A DNA stretch of 64,000 bases, from NCBI GenBank assembly GCA_035630195.1, contig DASQLD010000221.1, positions 1-64,000 of the forward strand, written 5' to 3'. This document shows, one piece after another, positions 57,051 through 64,000 of the stretch (the stretch's first letter is position 1; the number at the start of each line of letters is the position of its first letter). The notes beneath the pieces were generated by a model, which was not told the DNA's origin, ran no database searches, and saw only the letters and a list, made by a program, of their open reading frames with translations. The position numbers and the translations under genes were made by a program. The stretch comes from DASQDN01 sp035630195. GTDB taxonomy: Bacteria; Acidobacteriota; Terriglobia; Bryobacterales; Bryobacteraceae.

Positions 57051-57628
57051 GTCAGCGCCGGTGCAATAAGCCTCAGTCCGGCGGATGAAGGCCCCACTCT
57101 GCTAACTGCGTTAGAACGGCACCGGGAACTGCCGCGACTGTTAGGGGGTTCAAAGGTGAATCAAATCGAAGAGTTAAGACGACAAGGTCTAGCGGTCTGC
57201 GGTATCGCAGCCGTAACTGATCGGAAGATTGTGCGGAAATACCTGGCCAATCCGGACTAGCAGCCACAGTACAAACCGCGGCCCGAGCGCTCGAGTCAGC
57301 TGGATTTATTCAAGTGATACATCGAGGAACGGCTGGTCGTGGGCTTTGGATCAAACACTTGGCACTTTGTTGCGAATGCACGAGGAAGCATTTCGTCAAA
57401 TGAACGGTGTGCCAGAAGAGATACTCATGACCGGCTGGATTGACATCGATGCTCGCCGCGAGATCGTCTTGCACCCAGTGTTTCTGGACTTTGCGCGTTA
57501 CTGGGGCTTCACGCCACGTCTATGCTCGGCATATCGAGCTCAGGCGAGAGGATTTGAACGGACGCTGAAGGCTTGGGTAACAACTGTCGCCAACTCTCCG
57601 GTACAGCTCACGTTCTCTGCCTAAAAAC
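57051..57628 (+). pseudogene. Remnant of an IS21-family element (IstA)
   Basis: Plus-strand reading gives NQIEELRRQGLAVCGIAAVT and KIVRKYLANPD, the N-terminus of IstA. After a stop comes PQYKPRPERSSQLDLFK, and after a frameshift and deletion LLRMHEEAFRQMNGVPEEIL and FLDFARYWGFTPRLCSAYRA, which match the IstA integrase core. IstB is absent. The sequence at 57051 (TGTCAGCGCC) resembles a terminal end of IS21 elements. The element lies between the NusG-like gene and the first biosynthetic gene and overlaps the last bases of the NusG-like frame. Confidence 0.75.
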
Positions 57629-58210
57629 GTAAGCAGAAGCACTATTACCACCCACAGGGTTCAGGGTAGCTTTATCCAAACCGCTTCGCGAGGCGCTTGC
57701 GATCGGCTCAACACATAAACGGTCAAGTTCTACAGCCACCGAACGGTTGATCAACTCTATCGAAAGAACAAGGCGACAACGTCCTTGATACCGCAGAAAT
57801 AGACCTTCTATACCTGCTAGCGGTCCCTTTGTGACTCGAACCGTTTCTCCCTCCGTCAAACAATCATAGGGCTCGACTGGAAGTCCGTGACTCAGAGCAA
57901 TGCGGATCGCCTCAAGATGCTCTTCTGGAATGGGCACTGGAATCTTCCCATTGCCGACGATCGAGCGTACGTTGGGGGTTACAAGAACCGGTAAGCGGTA
58001 GCGTACATCAAACTGTGCGAACACATATCCGCAAAAGAGCGGAACTTGCGTGGTTTTGACGCGATCCGACCACGCGGTTCGTTTGGAGTACATCGGCAGA
58101 AAGCATCGGTATCCTTTTTCGGCTAATACAGCCTCAACACCCTTCTCTTTTCGAGAGGCAACATGAACCGCGTACCAAGCGGGATGATCAATCTTAGCGT
58201 CCATGAACAT
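57608..58210 (-). CDS. NusG-like antiterminator (RfaH/UpxY/LoaP type)
   Basis: 200 residues. The NGN domain (about 10-110) has AWYAVHVASRKEKGVEAVLA and VPLFCGYVFAQFDVRYRLPV, and a KOW domain follows (about 120-170, GETVRVTKGPLAGIEGLFLR). The tail after about 175 is not typical and its stop lies inside the IS21 remnant. Such paralogs are the first gene of long polysaccharide operons and let RNA polymerase pass terminators. A sigma70-like promoter is about 110 bases upstream. It likely controls the cluster down to at least 29 kb. Confidence 0.9.
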   Translation of the reverse strand: MFMDAKIDHPAWYAVHVASRKEKGVEAVLAEKGYRCFLPMYSKRTAWSDRVKTTQVPLFCGYVFAQFDVRYRLPVLVTPNVRSIVGNGKIPVPIPEEHLEAIRIALSHGLPVEPYDCLTEGETVRVTKGPLAGIEGLFLRYQGRCRLVLSIELINRSVAVELDRLCVEPIASASRSGLDKATLNPVGGNSASAYVFRQRT

Positions 58211-58327
58211 GCTATCGGTTCTGCTCTGACAAGGCGCTATAAGGGTAAGCCTATATAGCCTAAAACTGCGCGGAGCTACCGCAGTACATATCCCAAAGGC
58301 TCCTTTAAAATTGTTGCGGACCTTTGG

Positions 58328-58356
58328 ATCTTAAGGTCTTCCCCCTATAGTGTCAA
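58328..58356 (-). promoter_or_regulatory. Sigma70-like promoter of the polysaccharide operon
   Basis: On the minus strand a consensus -35 box TTGACA (58356-58351), a 17-base spacer and TAAGAT (58333-58328) precede the NusG-like start at 58210. The expected start of transcription is near 58320, giving a leader of about 110 bases. Confidence 0.65.
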
Positions 58357-58444
58357 GATTCAAGTGCGTCGATGATGAAAATCGGTACTGCACCTTGTCG
58401 AGTTCTAGTCCTTATGGGGCTCGGCGGCTAGTTCGCCAGACCAG

Positions 58445-58480
58445 GGATCTTGAGGTTTCTCCGATAGTGCCAAGAGTCAA
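58445..58480 (-). repeat. Degenerate second copy of the promoter region
   Basis: About 36 bases here resemble the promoter copy at 58325-58362 on the same strand: GGATCTT, a T/C-rich middle, ATAGTG, CAAGA and TCAA occur in the same order in both. Its boxes (TTGGCA, CAAGAT) are 15 bases apart, so it is a weaker or inactive promoter, or a protein-binding site repeated at 117-120 bases distance. Confidence 0.5.
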
Positions 58481-58489
58481 TGACTGGGC

Positions 58490-58830
58490 GGGTCACCTGG
58501 ATATGTTTTCGACTCCAGAATGATCAGCATTACGGAATGTAGATACTTCTCACTCTGCCAACATGAGGATACGATGTAGCTCACGTCCGGATCCTTCGTC
58601 TTGTTCAGTGGAGTTGGGACACAGATATTGATCGTGTCCAATTTGTGAACACACGGAAATCGGTAGTTAGGGACAGTCGATTCCACTGTGCGAGTTCGAG
58701 CACTTCTGCTGCAGGGACGTCTTGGATGTACGACCTGCCGTGATTGATGTCTTAACTTTTGCTGATTGAAGATCGTGCCGGTAATGGTGAACCCGTCTTG
58801 GCGAACTTGACGGCAAGGGGTAATTCCTAA
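58490..58830 (-). pseudogene. N-terminal fragment of a WbpA-like UDP-sugar 6-dehydrogenase
   Basis: Minus-strand frames give, in order, LPLAVKFAKTG, then INHGRSYIQDVPAAEVLEL and LSLTTDFRVF in one frame, then HKLDTINICVPTPLNKTKDP and LIILESKTYPGD in another. These match the N-terminal Rossmann half of WbpA/UDP-GlcNAc 6-dehydrogenase (GLPLAV, then the RSYI-DVP helix, then ICVPTPL-KTKDPD and LESTTYPG). The first Gly motif is lost and the gene stops right after TYPG. It cannot be active. WbpA makes the UDP-GlcNAcA used by the WbpB/E/D steps encoded downstream, so the missing step must be provided elsewhere. Confidence 0.8.
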
Positions 58831-58930
58831 AGTGAACTTTGATACATTACGTCGACACACTTAGTACCACATACAAGGCCATAGTGACCTGATATGGCTC
58901 CAGCTATCGTTTGGCTCAATCACATTTCTT

Positions 58931-58959
58931 TTGGCATACGACCGTGGACATTGTATTCT
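58931..58959 (+). promoter_or_regulatory. Candidate promoter for the galactose-oxidase-like gene
   Basis: TTGGCA (58931-58936), 17 bases, TATTCT (58954-58959). It lies about 95 bases before the GTG start at 59053. The boxes match the consensus only partly. Confidence 0.4.
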
Positions 58960-59052
58960 GAATCGCCGTCCAATCCTCATTTAACGATCTGCACGAGTAT
59001 GGCGGGGTAATCATCTCGCGTGCAGAGTTACACCACTGTAGGAGGTAATTGA

Positions 59053-62000
59053 GTGCTCCCGACGAATGACCCTGTTTATGTTCTGATCAGAGCGATGGTA
59101 CTGGTGTGCCTTTCGGTCTACTGCTCAAATGTATGTTATGCTGCCGCACCAGGCCTAGTTGCCGCCTACGCGTTTGACGAGAATGCTGGGATCATCGCGA
59201 GCGATGCCTCCGGAAATGCGAACGCGGGTACGGTATTGGGCACAACGTGGGTCGCTGGTAAGTATGGATCCTCTTTACGTTTCAATGGCACGAGCGCGCT
59301 GGTCCGTGTCCCAGACTCCAACTCGTTGGACGTTACCAGCGCGTTCACACTTGAAGCATGGGTGTATCCGACCGCGTCCAATAGTTGGCGAACGGTCGTC
59401 ATGAAAGAGGCACTTTCTGGATTAGCCTATGCCATTTACTCCCACAATAACTCCAACCGCCCTGCTGGATATGTGAGCATCGGCAACTCGGATCAAGCTG
59501 CCAATGGTTCCGCCGCTCTCGCGCTTAACACTTGGAGCCATGTAGCCATGACATATAACGGCAGCACAATGCGGCTTTACGTTAACGGAGTACAGCGAGG
59601 CAGTCGAGCCATAGCAGGGGCGGTGCCGGTTACATCGGGAGGGTTGAGTATCGGCGGTAACACCGTCTGGGGTGAGTACTTCGCGGGGTCAATCGATGAG
59701 CTTCGTATCTATAATCGTATGCTGAGTGTGGCCGAGATTACGACCGACATGAATACGCCTATCTCAGCGTCCGGTCCATCAATAACCATGACTGCACCCG
59801 CGAATGGCAGCTTGGTCAGCGGCACGATCACTCTAAGAGCGACTGCGAGCGCACCCGCAGGTGTCGTCGGTGTTCAGTTCAAAGTCGATGGCAATAATCT
59901 CGGAGGAGAGGTGACGACGCCTCCCTACCAGATGTCGTGGAACACGACATCCGTAAGTGATGGAGCGCATACGCTGGCGGGGGTGATCAGGGATACAGCG
60001 GGGGCGACGAGCACCTCCCCTAGCATCAGCGTCAGTGTAGGAAACATAACCTCGCCTCCATTGCTTCCAAGCGTGTCGATTGCAACTCCTATTGGGGGCG
60101 CTACCGTCGCCGGGAATGTCAGTATCACTGCATCCGCTCAGAATGCTGTGGGCGTACAGTTTCTTGTTGACGGTACAAACGTTGGTGCAGAGGATACAAC
60201 GTCCCCCTACTCTGTGACTTGGAACACTAGTAGCGTTTCCGATGGAAACCATACCATTACCGCGCGCGCGCGAAACGCCGCCGGAACAACCATTTCGAGC
60301 CCGATAGCGGTAACGGTGGCCAATGCCAATCCATCGATCAGCGGTTCTTGGTCACCACTCATTAATCTTCCGATCGTTCCAGTCCATTCAGTGCTGCTCC
60401 ACACAGGCAAAATTCTGATGTTCGATCGACCTTCGGCAGGACCTACGGCTCGCGTTTGGGATCCCATCGCAAATACTTTTACGTCGGTTCCAAATAATAC
60501 CACCGACCTATTCTGCGCCGGCCATTCCGCAATGGCCGACGGACGCATCCTCGTCGTTGGTGGGCACGGCGGTGTTGAGGCCGGAACATCCGATGTAAAC
60601 ATCTTCGACCCCGTCGCCTTGACCTGGACTCTCGTGTCGCGAATGGCTTACAAGCGATGGTATCCGAATACAACGACACTTCCGGATGGCCGGGTATTGG
60701 CTGCAACTGGCGCGGCGACAACGGTCACCGATTATGTCACCATCCCGGAGATTTATAACCCAGCGACGAATGTCTGGACGCGATTGACAACCGCGAGTGC
60801 TGATCTTGCGCAGTACGGCCACCTCTTCCTATTGCCAAATGGAAAAGTGGCGTATACCGGAAACTGGGAATTTCCGGGCGACGCGCGCGTGCTTGACCTT
60901 TCGACGAATACTTGGACGACCGTCGACCCGAATATCACCGATGGGTACTCCGTTATGTATGAGCCGGGGAAGGTGCTTAAGTGTGGCAGTTCCTCAGATT
61001 CGGGACTGCCCGGAGTCTCAGTAAATACATGCAATACGATCGATTTCACTTCAGCGACGCCGCGATGGCAAACGGCTGCGCTGATGGCGAACGCTCGCAC
61101 GCACCACAACATGACCATACTGCCGGATGGAAACGTATTTGTGTCCGGAGGCAGCCGTATGAAAGATGGATACAACACCAACTTCTCCGTATATCAGCCC
61201 GAAATGTGGTCGCCTGTAACCCAAACGTTCACCGCGATGGCTCCTAATACCCGGCCAAGACTCTACCATTCAGAAACAGTGCTGCTTCCCGATGGGCGAA
61301 TCATTTCAATGGGGGGCGGACGCGACGGAACAGGCATCGATCAACTAAACGCCGAGATTTACTCGCCACCGTATCTCTTTAAGGGAACTCGACCAGTGAT
61401 CGGTGCTGCGCCGTCTGTGGTTACTTACGGAGAAAGTGTCACTGTCACAACGGCGGACGCTGCGAGCATTGCAACGGTGGTGATGATGCGTCCTGGATCT
61501 CCGACGCATGGCTTTGACATGGATCAGCGGAGGATTGTGCTGCCTTTCCAGGCGGGGTCCAACAGTCTCACCGTGCAAGCTCCTGTGAGCGCTGCTATCG
61601 CGCCACCGGGATACTACATGCTGTTTCTAGTGAATTCGGTGGGCGTGCCGTCAGTCGCATCTTTCATCCGTGTTTCACCCGCGAACCAAGGTACGCCGCC
61701 TGGAGCGCCGGCATCATTGACAGCTACAGGCGCCGTCGGAACTGTGTCACTGACTTGGCAAGCATCCACGAGCCCTTCTGGCATCGCGAACTATAATGTA
61801 CATCGCTCGACCACGCCGGGATTTGTACCCACCACGGCGAACCGAATTGCGCAGCCAACGGCGGCTTCATACACCGATGCGAGCCTGTCTGCTGGACGGT
61901 ACTATTACCTGGTTACGGCAACCGATGCGAACGGTTTGACGAGTGGTCCTAGCAATGAAGTCTTCGGTGACGTACTGGCAGACACGATTCCACCGCAAAT

Positions 62001-62889
62001 TACGATGACTAGTCCTGTAGTAACGACCGTTTCTGGCGTCGTGACCGTAGCAGCAACGGCCACCGACAGTGCAGGAATTGCTGGCGTGCAATTCCTCTTG
62101 GATGGTTCTCCGCTAGGGGCTGAGATAACGTCCTCACCATATTCGACGCAATGGAATTCCGCGGTGGCGACGAATGGAACGCACACGCTCTCGGCTCGTG
62201 CTCGCGATGTCGGCGGCAACACCGCTACTGCAACGGCGCTTACCGTAACGGTCCAGAATACTACTCCGACAGGTCTGGTGGCTGCTTACTCCTTCAGTGA
62301 AGGAACGGGTCCCACAACCGTGGACAGGTCTGGAACAGGAAGCAACGGAACACTGGTTGGGGCTTTGTGGACAACTTCTGGCAAATTTGGGAATGCACTA
62401 TCCTTCAATGGCAGCGCCAGAGTAACCGTGCCCGACTCATCATCGCTCGATTTGACGACGGGAATGACGCTGATGGCTTGGATCTCGCCGACGACCAGCG
62501 CAAACTGGCGAACAGTGTTGTTGAAGGAGACCGCCAATGATCTGGCATATGCATTGTATGCGAGCAACGACACAAATCGACCCGGGGTTTGGATCAATAC
62601 AACTTCAACGCAATCTGTGACAGGACCTGCCCAGATCCCTGTGAATACATGGATTCATCTAGCCGCGACCTATGACGGCGCCACCCTACGGCTATATGTC
62701 AATGGAGCGCAGGCTAGCTCGAGAGCAGTCACTCAGTCTATGTTGGTATCTACGGGACCGCTACAGATTGGCGGGAATGCGATCTGGGGCGAATACTTCT
62801 CTGGTCTCATTGACGAAGTTCGTGTCTACAATCGAGCTTTGACTTCCGCAGAGATCACCAATGCGATGAATACTGCGATCGCTCCATGA
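59053..62889 (+). CDS. Galactose/glyoxal-oxidase-like protein with LamG, Ig and Fn3 domains
   Basis: 1278 residues, GTG start with AGGAGG 7 bases ahead; signal peptide about 1-31. Domains: LamG_3 (about 32-235), two Ig-like (240-335, 340-425), kelch-propeller galactose oxidase (430-770) with a C-terminal DUF1929-type domain (about 780-880), fibronectin-III (885-975), Ig-like (985-1070), LamG (1075-1278). The copper-radical residues of the AA5 family appear conserved: Cys in DLFCAGHS (about 489), Tyr in KRWYPNTT (about 536), Tyr-His in RLYHSETV (about 738) and His in THGFDMDQR (about 819). It could oxidise an alcohol or aldehyde of a polysaccharide and give hydrogen peroxide; the substrate is unknown. 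Confidence 0.9.
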   Translation: MLPTNDPVYVLIRAMVLVCLSVYCSNVCYAAAPGLVAAYAFDENAGIIASDASGNANAGTVLGTTWVAGKYGSSLRFNGTSALVRVPDSNSLDVTSAFTLEAWVYPTASNSWRTVVMKEALSGLAYAIYSHNNSNRPAGYVSIGNSDQAANGSAALALNTWSHVAMTYNGSTMRLYVNGVQRGSRAIAGAVPVTSGGLSIGGNTVWGEYFAGSIDELRIYNRMLSVAEITTDMNTPISASGPSITMTAPANGSLVSGTITLRATASAPAGVVGVQFKVDGNNLGGEVTTPPYQMSWNTTSVSDGAHTLAGVIRDTAGATSTSPSISVSVGNITSPPLLPSVSIATPIGGATVAGNVSITASAQNAVGVQFLVDGTNVGAEDTTSPYSVTWNTSSVSDGNHTITARARNAAGTTISSPIAVTVANANPSISGSWSPLINLPIVPVHSVLLHTGKILMFDRPSAGPTARVWDPIANTFTSVPNNTTDLFCAGHSAMADGRILVVGGHGGVEAGTSDVNIFDPVALTWTLVSRMAYKRWYPNTTTLPDGRVLAATGAATTVTDYVTIPEIYNPATNVWTRLTTASADLAQYGHLFLLPNGKVAYTGNWEFPGDARVLDLSTNTWTTVDPNITDGYSVMYEPGKVLKCGSSSDSGLPGVSVNTCNTIDFTSATPRWQTAALMANARTHHNMTILPDGNVFVSGGSRMKDGYNTNFSVYQPEMWSPVTQTFTAMAPNTRPRLYHSETVLLPDGRIISMGGGRDGTGIDQLNAEIYSPPYLFKGTRPVIGAAPSVVTYGESVTVTTADAASIATVVMMRPGSPTHGFDMDQRRIVLPFQAGSNSLTVQAPVSAAIAPPGYYMLFLVNSVGVPSVASFIRVSPANQGTPPGAPASLTATGAVGTVSLTWQASTSPSGIANYNVHRSTTPGFVPTTANRIAQPTAASYTDASLSAGRYYYLVTATDANGLTSGPSNEVFGDVLADTIPPQITMTSPVVTTVSGVVTVAATATDSAGIAGVQFLLDGSPLGAEITSSPYSTQWNSAVATNGTHTLSARARDVGGNTATATALTVTVQNTTPTGLVAAYSFSEGTGPTTVDRSGTGSNGTLVGALWTTSGKFGNALSFNGSARVTVPDSSSLDLTTGMTLMAWISPTTSANWRTVLLKETANDLAYALYASNDTNRPGVWINTTSTQSVTGPAQIPVNTWIHLAATYDGATLRLYVNGAQASSRAVTQSMLVSTGPLQIGGNAIWGEYFSGLIDEVRVYNRALTSAEITNAMNTAIAP

Positions 62890-64000
62890 CAGTGATTCGA
62901 AGGGCAGCGATCGCCCTTCTGGCCTGCATGGCTGCCTTCTCAGACGAGCCGATGGGAGTTCCAACCTTCTATGGAGAGGTTGGACGGATCCTGGCCAGCA
63001 AATGCATTGGGTGTCATCGCGTAGGTCAACCGGGCCGCTTTCCACTCGATACCTGGGAACAGGCGCGCTTGTTTGCACGTGAAATACGGTTAGCGGTGGG
63101 GATGAGGACGATGCCGCCATGGCCCGCTGTACCGGGCTTCGGTCACTTCTCCAATGACCGGTCACTCAGCGTGGCACAGATAGAAACGCTAATTCGCTGG
63201 ACGGACACCGGTACACAAAAAGGCAGTGGAACTGGTCGTCTCACACCTTCATACAGTGACGACCCAGCCACATTTGGCAAAGAGCTTTCGCCCGCCATTT
63301 TGTATGAGGTGCCGGCGAACGGCGATGTGGAGACCAGATGTTTTTCCTACCAGGGCTTTGCAACAAACATATGGGTACGGGGGATCAATGTGATTCCAGG
63401 AGATCGTCGCATTGTCCTGCATGTTAGAGTGTTTGCCGATTCTGACGGGAGTGCGGAACGGATGGACCGCGCGGATCCGGAACCCGGGTTCCGCTGCAGC
63501 AACGACCCCGCTGGTTATTTGAAGCGTCGTCGTCTCGGCGACTGGGCGCCTGCCACGCCATTGGATCTGACACCGTTGGATGTGGGGCGTGAATTGAAGG
63601 CTGGCACATCACTTCTGGTGGAGATTCGATACGCGCGACTCGGAACTCCAGGGAAGGACGCCAGCCGTGTCCAACTGTTGACCCTACCGAAGCGACCCCC
63701 ACGTCTCTTGCGAACAATGTCGATTGCAAGTGAAGCGCTGACCATTCCTGCAGATACATGGAGCTTCCGTTCGAGCACTGATTGGATCGCGCCGGCCCAT
63801 ATAAGACTTCACGCGCTCGTTCCGTACTTAAGTGACTTGGGGACCGACTTCAAGGCGGTGGTGAAGTCGTCAGACGGAGCGAAAGTTCCGTTGGTCTGGA
63901 TTCATGACTACAACGTCAACTGGCAGGTTTCTTACTTACTTGACGAGCCGATGATGATACGTTCGGGCAGTCGTATTGAAATCCATACGGAGTTTGACAA
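62886..64000 (+). CDS. Cytochrome-c / copper-monooxygenase-like protein, partial
   Basis: ATG 62886 overlaps the preceding stop (ATGA). The frame stays open to the window end, 371 codons so far. A short signal-like start is followed by a heme-c motif KCIGCH (CXXCH, about residue 41-44) and WPAVPGFGHF, then a middle domain, then about residue 300 onward a copper type II ascorbate-dependent monooxygenase-like region (HALVPYLSDLGTDFKAVV, YNVNWQVSYLLDEP). Proteins of this make-up are common in Acidobacteriota and Planctomycetota. Its place just behind the oxidase suggests a shared redox role, which is inference. Confidence 0.75.
   Translation, partial: MTVIRRAAIALLACMAAFSDEPMGVPTFYGEVGRILASKCIGCHRVGQPGRFPLDTWEQARLFAREIRLAVGMRTMPPWPAVPGFGHFSNDRSLSVAQIETLIRWTDTGTQKGSGTGRLTPSYSDDPATFGKELSPAILYEVPANGDVETRCFSYQGFATNIWVRGINVIPGDRRIVLHVRVFADSDGSAERMDRADPEPGFRCSNDPAGYLKRRRLGDWAPATPLDLTPLDVGRELKAGTSLLVEIRYARLGTPGKDASRVQLLTLPKRPPRLLRTMSIASEALTIPADTWSFRSSTDWIAPAHIRLHALVPYLSDLGTDFKAVVKSSDGAKVPLVWIHDYNVNWQVSYLLDEPMMIRSGSRIEIHTEFD

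Noticed and set aside
57229..57624. 131-residue plus-strand protein
   Set aside because: It matches the IstA core with a deletion and frameshift, so it is an IS21 remnant.
58477..58860. 127-residue hypothetical protein
   Set aside because: Its first half is out of frame; the second half is the WbpA-like fragment, so it is part of a pseudogene.

Overview
The window looks like a chromosomal accessory region of an Acidobacteriota bacterium, probably of the Solibacter/Bryobacter type. The basis is inference: several secreted proteins carry DUF4082, fibronectin-III and bacterial Ig-like domains, there is a large galactose-oxidase/LamG protein, and this is followed by a cytochrome-c/copper-monooxygenase-like protein. 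No rRNA, complete tRNA, CRISPR array or replication gene was seen.

Layout. Positions 1-5.4 kb hold decayed insertion sequences (IS66-like, IS3-like) and two paralogous secreted DUF4082 proteins on the plus strand, ending at a strong hairpin. From about 5.5 kb to 58.2 kb almost every gene is on the minus strand. At its downstream end are a very large modular secreted protein (5.5-13.3 kb, frameshifted near its C-terminus), a secreted toroid plus WD40 propeller fusion, and another DUF4082 protein. Next come the polymerisation control genes: BY-kinase, ExeA-like AAA ATPase and Wzz-like chain-length protein (17.6-21.1 kb). Then follow an alpha/alpha-toroid protein, a glycosyltransferase, a deacetylase-like protein, a parallel beta-helix-like protein and an SGNH hydrolase (21.9-28.2 kb).

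The core polysaccharide locus runs from 29.3 to 58.2 kb. In transcription order (high to low coordinates) it starts with a sigma70-like promoter and a specialised NusG paralog. It continues with two sets of genes resembling the WbpB/WbpE/WbpD steps of diamino-uronic acid synthesis, a priming sugar-phosphate transferase with an unusual N-terminal domain, a sugar formyltransferase with an SDR and an aminotransferase, and a Wzx flippase. After these come five glycosyltransferases, a YdjC-type deacetylase, two FemAB/GNAT-type transferases, an asparagine-synthase-like amidotransferase lacking its nucleophilic cysteine, a membrane acyltransferase, a Wzy-type polymerase/ligase, and a carbamoyltransferase/DUF5989/SxtJ module. 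Together they suggest a Wzx/Wzy-dependent exopolysaccharide built from acylated amino sugars and uronic acids, decorated by amide, formyl, acyl and carbamoyl groups. No exosortase is visible, although the kinase/ATPase/chain-length trio resembles the one found in exosortase loci.

The region shows much gene decay: four IS remnants, a glycosyltransferase pseudogene, a BY-kinase fragment, and a WbpA-like UDP-sugar dehydrogenase fragment immediately upstream of the operon. At the right edge, on the plus strand, lie an intact galactose-oxidase-like multidomain protein and the start of a heme-c/copper-monooxygenase-like protein cut by the window end.
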